This document shows, in pieces, positions 13,631-19,004 of a stretch of 19,004 nucleotides of DNA. The notes beneath the pieces were generated by a model that did not search any database, had not been told where the DNA came from, and saw nothing but the letters and a program-made list of their open reading frames with translations. This DNA is from CAJXCL01 sp036011265 (GTDB lineage: Bacteria; Nitrospinota; Nitrospinia; CAJXCL01), in assembly GCA_036011265.1 (NCBI GenBank), contig DASCNB010000190.1, positions 1-19,004 on the forward strand, in the 5' to 3' direction. Both the position numbers and the translations under genes were made by a program. How positions within the stretch are numbered: the first letter of the stretch is position 1; each line of letters starts with the position of its first letter.

Positions 13631-14806
13631 ATGAGAGAAGTAGTTGTTATAGGAATGGCAAGAACACCTTTTGGAGCATTTCTTGGTTCCTTAGCTTCCA
13701 TTCCTGCGCCATGTCTGGGATCAATTGCAATCAAAGCCTCTCTTGAGCGCGCAAAGATAAAACCGGAACAGGTATCTGAAGTGATAATGGGGAATGTTTT
13801 GCAGGCAGGTGAGGGGCAGGCCCCCGCGAGGCAGGCAAGCATCTACTCGGGAATCCCAAACTCGGTCCCCGCGATGACAATTAATAAAGTCTGTGGAAGC
13901 GGAATGAAGGCTATAATGCTTGGCATGCAGTCAATTCTTCTTGGTGATAGTGATATAGTCGTTGCTGGAGGGATGGAGAGCATGAGTCTCGCGCCTTATC
14001 TTTTGCTTGGAGCGCGCGCCGAATTTAAAATGGGAAACCAGGCGCTTATTGATTCTATGATCCATGATGGATTATGGGACCCTTACAACAATACTCATAT
14101 GGGAAATTGCGGAGATTTGTGCGCTTCTGAAAAGGGAATTTCACGTAAAGAGCAGGACGAATATGCGGCAGAAAGTTTCCGTCGAGCCCAGGCTGCTCAG
14201 AAAAAAGGGAAGTTTGATAACGAAATCACACCTGTAACTGTGAAAAGTCCTAAAGGAGATGTCATGGTTAAGACCGATGATGGCCCGTCCAAAGTAAAAT
14301 TTAAAAAAATCCCTTTATTGAAACCGGCTTTTGGCAAAAAAGGATCAGTAACCGCCGCAAATGCCTCTACTATTAATGACGGCGCTGCCGCAATTGTTTT
14401 AACTTCTTTAGAAAAAGCGAAAGAACTTGGGATAAAACCTCTGGCAAAGTTGATATCTTATGGAACTCACGCGCAAAAACCAGAGTGGTTTACAACTGCA
14501 CCGGCAACCGCTATATCGCAGGCAATGAAAAAGGTTTCATGGGATCTTGATGATGTCGACCTCTTTGAGGTCAACGAAGCTTTTGCTGTTGTAGCCATTT
14601 CAGCCATGAGGAATTTAAAAATTTCTCATGACAAGCTTAATGTCTTTGGTGGTGCTATCGCGCTCGGCCATCCTATCGGCGCTTCCGGAACAAGGATAGT
14701 AATTACCCTGATTTCAGCCTTAAAAGATTTTGGGAAAAAACGCGGTGTTGCCGGAATCTGTATTGGCGGTGGAGAAGCTACTGCTGTATGCCTAGAAACA
14801 CTATGA
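13631..14806 (+). CDS. Acetyl-CoA acetyltransferase (thiolase)
   Basis: A complete 391-aa thiolase that reversibly condenses two acetyl-CoA to acetoacetyl-CoA, or cleaves acetoacetyl-CoA. Catalytic residues are all in place: nucleophile Cys88 in NKVCGSGMKA, Asn315 in VNEAFA, His347 in GHPIGASGTR, and Cys377 in GICIGGGEATAV. Length and the GMESMS and GHPIGASG blocks match the biosynthetic/degradative acetyl-CoA acetyltransferase group (phbA/atoB-like). The start has AAAGGAG about 9 bp upstream. The next gene is acetoacetyl-CoA synthetase, which suggests the acetoacetyl-CoA made from free acetoacetate is split here to two acetyl-CoA, although synthesis is equally possible chemically. A beta-ketothiolase acting on longer chains is the main alternative. 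Confidence 0.95.
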   Translation: MREVVVIGMARTPFGAFLGSLASIPAPCLGSIAIKASLERAKIKPEQVSEVIMGNVLQAGEGQAPARQASIYSGIPNSVPAMTINKVCGSGMKAIMLGMQSILLGDSDIVVAGGMESMSLAPYLLLGARAEFKMGNQALIDSMIHDGLWDPYNNTHMGNCGDLCASEKGISRKEQDEYAAESFRRAQAAQKKGKFDNEITPVTVKSPKGDVMVKTDDGPSKVKFKKIPLLKPAFGKKGSVTAANASTINDGAAAIVLTSLEKAKELGIKPLAKLISYGTHAQKPEWFTTAPATAISQAMKKVSWDLDDVDLFEVNEAFAVVAISAMRNLKISHDKLNVFGGAIALGHPIGASGTRIVITLISALKDFGKKRGVAGICIGGGEATAVCLETL

Positions 14807-14879
14807 AATTTCAAATAGTAACTGAATTTCCCATCAATCCCTTCCTTACCAAGGAGGGGAAGCGCGGAGTGAGCCAATT

Positions 14880-14960
14880 GCGGAGATTCTTCGCTTCGCT
14901 CAGTATGACAACCAAAGGACTCAGACCTGTCCTGAACAAAGTGAAGGGATGACAATCTAA
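14880..14960 (-). repeat. Dispersed repeat pieces between thiolase and acetoacetyl-CoA synthetase
   Basis: Read on the minus strand this shows GAGTCCTTTGGTTGTCAT, then GAGCGAAGCGAAGAATCTCC, matching blocks of the composite repeats at 3417-3588 and 4174-4353 in opposite orientation. A further piece, GTGTCATTCTGAGTGAGAG, follows on the + strand at about 14971. The pieces separate two genes that otherwise look like one operon. Confidence 0.65.
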
Positions 14961-15031
14961 AACCTCCCGTGTGTCATTCTGAGTGAGAGTAATCGACCGA
15001 TTTCGTTTTTTGCAACATTAGGATAACTCTC

Positions 15032-16993
15032 ATGATTAAACAAAAACCCATCTGGTCTCCTGATAAAGATTATCTTCAGAAAACTCAAATGTTTCAATTT
15101 ATGAAAAAGATGGGGATGCAGGACTACAATGAACTGCACAGGTGGTCGGTTGATCATTTTGAAGATTTCTGGAAGGAGATGCTGAAGTTCAGCGGGATTA
15201 TTTATCAAGGTCTGGAAGATCCTGTAATTCATCCCGATAAGAAGGAACCAATTACTCCCGGTGGTCACTTCTTTCCTGAGATAAAGCTGAACTTCGCGGA
15301 AAACCTTCTCCGTTTCAGAGACAATCAAACAGCCTTGGTTTCCATTACTGAATCAAGAAGAACTCTCCGTTACTCTTATAAAAAACTGTTTACTACCGTC
15401 TCTCAAGTAGCTTCAAGCTTGCGGAAAATGGGCGTTCACCCTGAAGACTGCATTGCCGGTTTCCTCCCAAACGCTTCTGAGGCAGTGATTTCCATGTTAG
15501 CCGTTACAAGCTTGGGGGCAGCCTGGTCTTCATGTTCCCCCGACTTTGGAGTGAGAGGTGTATTGGACAGGTTTGGTCAAATCAAGCCGCGCGTTCTTTT
15601 TACAGTAAACGCGTATATTTACAATGGAAAAAAATTTGATTGTTTAGAGAAAATAGAAAAAATAGTCCAATCGATTCCTGAAATTGAAAAAGTCGTAATT
15701 ATACCATTTGTTAAAGATCATCCCTCAGAACTTCCCGGCTTAAAGGAAAAAGTGATAACCTGGAATAATTTTTTAGATCCATCCGCAAAAACTCTTACCT
15801 TCCTCCGATTCCCTTTTAACCATCCTCTATACATAATGTACAGTTCAGGAACAACCGGTATTCCAAAATGTATTGTTCATGGGGCAGGAGGCACGCTTTT
15901 ACAACACGCAAAAGAACTTATGCTCCATTCGGATTTAAACCGGGATGACAATATAATCTATTTTACTACCTGTGGTTGGATGATGTGGAATTGGCTTGTC
16001 TCTTCTCTTTTTGTGGGGGCAACGGTTACCCTCTTTGACGGCTCGCCTTCGCACCCTGATCTTAAGGTACTATGGAAATTAGCTGATGACGAGAAAATCA
16101 CTCATTTAGGAACAAGCGCAAAATTTCTTGGTGTCTGCAGAAGCAGGAATATAATTCCTAAAAACAAATTTTTATTAAAAAAACTAAGGCTCATTCTTTC
16201 TACAGGGTCGCCCCTGCTTCCTGAGGATTTCGATTGGACATATCGTAACGTAAAATCAAATGTTCAGTTAAGCTCTATAAGTGGAGGGACCGATATTATC
16301 TCCTGTTTTTTTCTCGGAAATCCGGTGTTGCCGGTTTATAGGGGGGAAATTCAGTGCTTTGGCCTTGGAATGGATGTGGCATCTTTTGATACCAACGGGC
16401 AGTCAGTTAAAGGTGAAAAAGGTGAACTGGTCTGCAAAAAACCTTTTCCATCTATGCCAATTTTCTTTTGGAACGACAAATACTTTACCCGCTACAAAAA
16501 AGCATACTTTGACCGCGTGTCCGGGGTGTGGCTTCATGGAGATTATATTGCTTTAACAGAATCGCAGGGTACTGCAGGAGGAATAGTGGTTTATGGTCGC
16601 TCGGACACCACTCTTAATCCTGCCGGTGTTCGCATAGGAACAGCGGAAATTTATCGCCTTGTTGAATCTCTTCCCGAGGTGGAAGATAGTATAGTCATTG
16701 GTCAACCATGGAAGGGAGATGTAAGGATTGTGCTCTTTGTAAAATTGTCGAGCGGCATTTCCTTTTCTGATGAACTTACAGTAAAGATAAAAAAAACCAT
16801 TCGTTCCGGGGCAACTCCCCGTCATGTTCCCGCTGTTATTTTTCCGGTTGAGAAAATTCCCTATACTATTAGCGGTAAAAAAGTTGAGTTGGGCGTATTA
16901 GAAGTAGTACAGGGAAGAGATCCTAAAAATAAAGAGGCTTTAGCCGACCCAACCGCGTTAGAATGCTACCGTAACTGTAGTTCACTACAATAA
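15032..16993 (+). CDS. Acetoacetyl-CoA synthetase (acetoacetate-CoA ligase)
   Basis: A full-length (653 aa) adenylate-forming enzyme that activates acetoacetate with ATP and CoA. The N-terminal extension with DYNELHRWSVDHFEDFWKEM and the FPEIKLNFAENLL block are typical of the acetyl-/acetoacetyl-CoA synthetase group. The nucleotide loop YSSGTTGIPK is at 270-279, ISGGTD follows in the middle, GRSD (522-525) begins the hinge region with TTLNPAGVRIGTAEIY, and catalytic Lys616 lies in TISGKKVE. The block TCGWMMWNWLVSSLFVGAT together with the overall length supports acetoacetate over acetate. AGGA lies about 8 bp before the ATG. It follows the thiolase by 225 bp of repeat-bearing DNA and precedes a thioesterase; together these suggest acetoacetate or ketone-body use, or turnover of stored 3-hydroxybutyrate. 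Confidence 0.93.
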   Translation: MIKQKPIWSPDKDYLQKTQMFQFMKKMGMQDYNELHRWSVDHFEDFWKEMLKFSGIIYQGLEDPVIHPDKKEPITPGGHFFPEIKLNFAENLLRFRDNQTALVSITESRRTLRYSYKKLFTTVSQVASSLRKMGVHPEDCIAGFLPNASEAVISMLAVTSLGAAWSSCSPDFGVRGVLDRFGQIKPRVLFTVNAYIYNGKKFDCLEKIEKIVQSIPEIEKVVIIPFVKDHPSELPGLKEKVITWNNFLDPSAKTLTFLRFPFNHPLYIMYSSGTTGIPKCIVHGAGGTLLQHAKELMLHSDLNRDDNIIYFTTCGWMMWNWLVSSLFVGATVTLFDGSPSHPDLKVLWKLADDEKITHLGTSAKFLGVCRSRNIIPKNKFLLKKLRLILSTGSPLLPEDFDWTYRNVKSNVQLSSISGGTDIISCFFLGNPVLPVYRGEIQCFGLGMDVASFDTNGQSVKGEKGELVCKKPFPSMPIFFWNDKYFTRYKKAYFDRVSGVWLHGDYIALTESQGTAGGIVVYGRSDTTLNPAGVRIGTAEIYRLVESLPEVEDSIVIGQPWKGDVRIVLFVKLSSGISFSDELTVKIKKTIRSGATPRHVPAVIFPVEKIPYTISGKKVELGVLEVVQGRDPKNKEALADPTALECYRNCSSLQ

Positions 16994-17090
16994 ACTACCG
17001 GGAATCTTCAGTTTTGTGGCAAATCACTTTTCTTTGCAGCACCTCTCAGCTTTATGATAATCTATAAGCTAAAATATAAAAGGTACATTT

Positions 17091-17486
17091 ATGAGCGACT
17101 GTAATGATGAATTGCCAAAAAATAGTACACCTGCAATCCGAGTGCTTGCGATGCCGAAGGATGCGAACCCTACCGGAGATATTTTTGGCGGCTGGATAAT
17201 CTCCCATGTCGATACTGCTGGAGCAGTAGCCGCCATGAAACGTTCCGGTGGTCGTGTAGCAACAGTGGCAGTAAACAATTTCGAGTTTAAAAAACCGGTT
17301 TTTGTGGGCGACCTAGTGAGCTGTTATGCCGAAATACTAAAAGTAGGTCGCACATCGATGACAATCAAGGTAATCGCATACGCTGAACGTGACAGTATAG
17401 AGAAATGCGTAATAAAGGTTACCGAGGCAACAATTGTTTACGTGGCACTGGATGAGAATCGAAAACCAAGACCGGTTGATGGATAA
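17091..17486 (+). CDS. yciA: Acyl-CoA thioesterase, YciA type (hotdog fold)
   Basis: A 131-aa single hotdog-domain protein that hydrolyses acyl-CoA to free acid and CoA. The YciA signature GDIFGGW is at 29-35, and Asp41 in SHVDTAG corresponds to the catalytic Asp of this family. FKKPVFVGD (66-74) is the usual second strand block, and the GRTSMTIKV stretch is also characteristic. YciA-type enzymes act on a broad range of CoA esters as hexamers of dimers. The gene lies 97 bp after acetoacetyl-CoA synthetase in the same direction, with a weak AAAGG before the ATG. It may limit CoA trapping by the preceding enzymes. It converges with the next gene. Confidence 0.92.
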   Translation: MSDCNDELPKNSTPAIRVLAMPKDANPTGDIFGGWIISHVDTAGAVAAMKRSGGRVATVAVNNFEFKKPVFVGDLVSCYAEILKVGRTSMTIKVIAYAERDSIEKCVIKVTEATIVYVALDENRKPRPVDG

Positions 17487-17561
17487 CCGTTAAGGATACG
17501 GTAGGCACCTAATAAAAAAAATTTCAGTGTTAATAATCCTGTTGTTATCCTGTCGAAAAAA

Positions 17562-19004
17562 CTATTCTTCGCTGACAACCCTGAAGCCGATGTTCGAAGA
17601 GGCGTACATCATTTTATAAGACCTTCTAATAAAGGTATTTATTTTTTCCCTATCCATAGCATAGGACCCTCCCCGAACAACTTTATATTCCTGCCTGACA
17701 TCATCCCTATCAGGAGACCCGGAGTAATCGTAATAAGCATCCAATGTCCACTCCCAGACGTTGCCAAGCATATCGCGTACTCCATCAACAGTTTTATTTT
17801 CTAAAAATTGATCTACAGGAGTAGTATCACCTACGAAACTGTTTTGTGCGTTGCAATGTTTTTCCAGGCTTTCCTCGTGTCTCCAGTAAAACTCTCCCGG
17901 TTTTAATTGTCCTCTATTAGATGCCACATACTCCCATTCTTTTTCAGTAGGAAGACGGCATTTCGTTCCCGATTTTTTAGACAGCCAATCGCAATAAGCC
18001 ATACAGTCCCACCAAGTAATCATAGTAACAGGATGGTTGAATTTCTGTTCAAAAATATTTTTTAGACCAAATGGCTGTTTCCAGGTCGCATGTTCATTAT
18101 CAATTGTCACAGGGCCCCTTAGAATAAACTCAACCACCTTATTATTATGGCTCCTTCTAACCTGATCTCCACCACCAACCGTGACTCCGCAAACCTGTTT
18201 TTTTTCAACGCTTGTAAAGTAACCCGTCTCCTTTACAAATTGAAGAAATTGGATAATAGTAATAGGGTATTTGCTGACTCTGAAAGCCTTTTCAATTATT
18301 ACTTTATGGCGCGGGTCTGATTGAGGGACATCATCACAACCCATAAGGAACTCTCCAGGCGGTATAGTAATGCTTAGACTATAATCCTGGGTAAGCACTC
18401 TTTCAAACTTAGGAGGTGCGGCTAATTCCATTTCATCTCCAAAATCACCGGCGCTACCTTCCCCGGAAGAAGACATTTCAGAAGCTTTCTTTGTTGCACC
18501 TCCTGGAGTTTCACTCGTAGCCATCCTTTCCCCTCCCGCACCCGACAAGCTGCTTGTTGCTTCCCCTTCTATAATCTCGCTGCCATCTCCTCGTCCCTCA
18601 GATTTAACATTTCCTTTCCCGGAAGAAGACATTTCAGTAGCTCTCATTGTTGCTTCTCCCGGAGCTTCACTCCCGGCTATCCCTTCTTTTTCCATCTGCG
18701 GTAAAGCAACTGCAGGTTCTCTTTTTAATAGATCGCTGGCATCTCCTCGTCCCGTTAATCTAACACTTTCTTCCCCGGAAGAAGACATTTCAGAAACCTT
18801 CTTTGTTGCGCCTTCCTGAGCTTCACTCGTGGCCATCCCTTCCTTTTCCGTCCCAGGCTGACCAGCTGCAGGTTCTCCTTTAAATGTCTCCTTAGTATCT
18901 CCTCTTCCCGTTGATCTAACACTTTCCATCATTTTTCGCACAGAATCCTGTACTTTCTTATCAATCACTCTGTCTATACTGGCCACCTTGTCTTTGTAAT
19001 CCTG
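17562..19004 (-). CDS. Formylglycine-generating-enzyme-like (SUMF1/FGE-sulfatase domain) protein with tandem repeats, N-terminus cut by the window
   Basis: The frame is open through the right edge, so the start is outside; the GTG at 18986 is the first start-like codon seen and the residue numbers count from it. Residues 23-178 are three repeats of exactly 52 residues, rich in Ser, Gly and Glu, each starting V(R/K)-x-x-GRGD and ending EMSSSG. From about 206 an FGE-sulfatase domain follows: PGEFLMG (210-216), WDCMAYCDWL, CRLPTEKEWEYVA (343-355), LGNVWEW (407-413), RGGSY (438-442) and GFRVV (467-471). The paired active-site Cys of true formylglycine-generating enzymes is not seen near the RGGSY segment, so sulfatase activation is unlikely. 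Such domains also occur in regulatory and oxidoreductase proteins. It converges with yciA, 75 bp apart. Confidence 0.88.
   Translation of the reverse strand, partial: QDYKDKVASIDRVIDKKVQDSVRKMMESVRSTGRGDTKETFKGEPAAGQPGTEKEGMATSEAQEGATKKVSEMSSSGEESVRLTGRGDASDLLKREPAVALPQMEKEGIAGSEAPGEATMRATEMSSSGKGNVKSEGRGDGSEIIEGEATSSLSGAGGERMATSETPGGATKKASEMSSSGEGSAGDFGDEMELAAPPKFERVLTQDYSLSITIPPGEFLMGCDDVPQSDPRHKVIIEKAFRVSKYPITIIQFLQFVKETGYFTSVEKKQVCGVTVGGGDQVRRSHNNKVVEFILRGPVTIDNEHATWKQPFGLKNIFEQKFNHPVTMITWWDCMAYCDWLSKKSGTKCRLPTEKEWEYVASNRGQLKPGEFYWRHEESLEKHCNAQNSFVGDTTPVDQFLENKTVDGVRDMLGNVWEWTLDAYYDYSGSPDRDDVRQEYKVVRGGSYAMDREKINTFIRRSYKMMYASSNIGFRVVSEE
18453..18920 (-). repeat. Three tandem 156-bp coding repeats
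   Basis: The minus-strand coding sequence for residues 23-74, 75-126 and 127-178 consists of three units of exactly 52 codons. Each aligns to the others without a gap. Conserved points are GRGD at unit positions 5-8, a Glu at 16, Ser-Glu at 32-33, Ala-Thr at 38-39 and EMSSSG at 44-49. The repeats have drifted by point change but kept their length. Confidence 0.85.

Noticed and set aside
14626..15328. Antisense open frames over the thiolase end and the synthetase start
   Set aside because: They are partly made of dispersed repeat translation and overlap two strongly supported genes.
17488..17506. ACCGT-ACGGT hairpin after yciA as a terminator
   Set aside because: The stem is only 5 bp and is followed by mixed sequence and an A-run, not a T-run, on the coding strand.

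Overview
This window looks like a chromosomal stretch from an uncultivated, probably Gram-negative bacterium with an aerobic or anaerobic respiratory chain. The evidence is a complex I operon tail of standard layout (nuoL, nuoM, nuoN), a PleD-like diguanylate cyclase, a predicted exported protein and many short dispersed intergenic repeats. The repeats resemble those seen in metagenome-derived genomes of lineages such as Nitrospirota, Desulfobacterota, Planctomycetota or Omnitrophota. I cannot fix the phylum from this sequence.

Layout. 1-3371: the 3' end of nuoL, then complete nuoM and nuoN on the + strand. 3372-4550: repeat-rich spacer around one XRE-family regulator on the - strand. 4551-8223: an AT-rich accessory island with four + strand genes. 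It is bounded by 22-bp inverted repeats that match at 21 of 22 positions. At least two of its genes are followed by structures with the architecture of integron attC recombination sites (5557-5685 and 6501-6632), and a boundary-like core GTTAGCT (4832-4838) precedes the first gene. No integrase is visible. I read this as an integrase-less cassette cluster (CALIN-type). Its cargo is a membrane protein with a winged-helix-like tail, a single-pass membrane protein of unknown family, a multi-pass membrane protein and a CDP-alcohol phosphatidyltransferase.

8315-9697: a REC-REC-GGDEF diguanylate cyclase. 9819-12553: accessory genes separated by repeats (minimal beta-carbonic-anhydrase-like protein, exported HExxH protein, NYN-domain protein, small conserved protein). 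12672-13523: an EamA-type transporter. 13631-17486: a co-directional set of thiolase, acetoacetyl-CoA synthetase and YciA-type thioesterase, consistent with activating acetoacetate and splitting it to acetyl-CoA, or the reverse. 17562-19004: the C-terminal part of a formylglycine-generating-enzyme-like protein, preceded by three exact-length 52-residue tandem repeats and running off the window.

At least four families of short dispersed repeats fill the gaps. One forms two hairpins whose stems differ between copies while base pairing is kept. The strongest candidate for something undescribed is the cassette cluster and its uncharacterised membrane-protein cargo.
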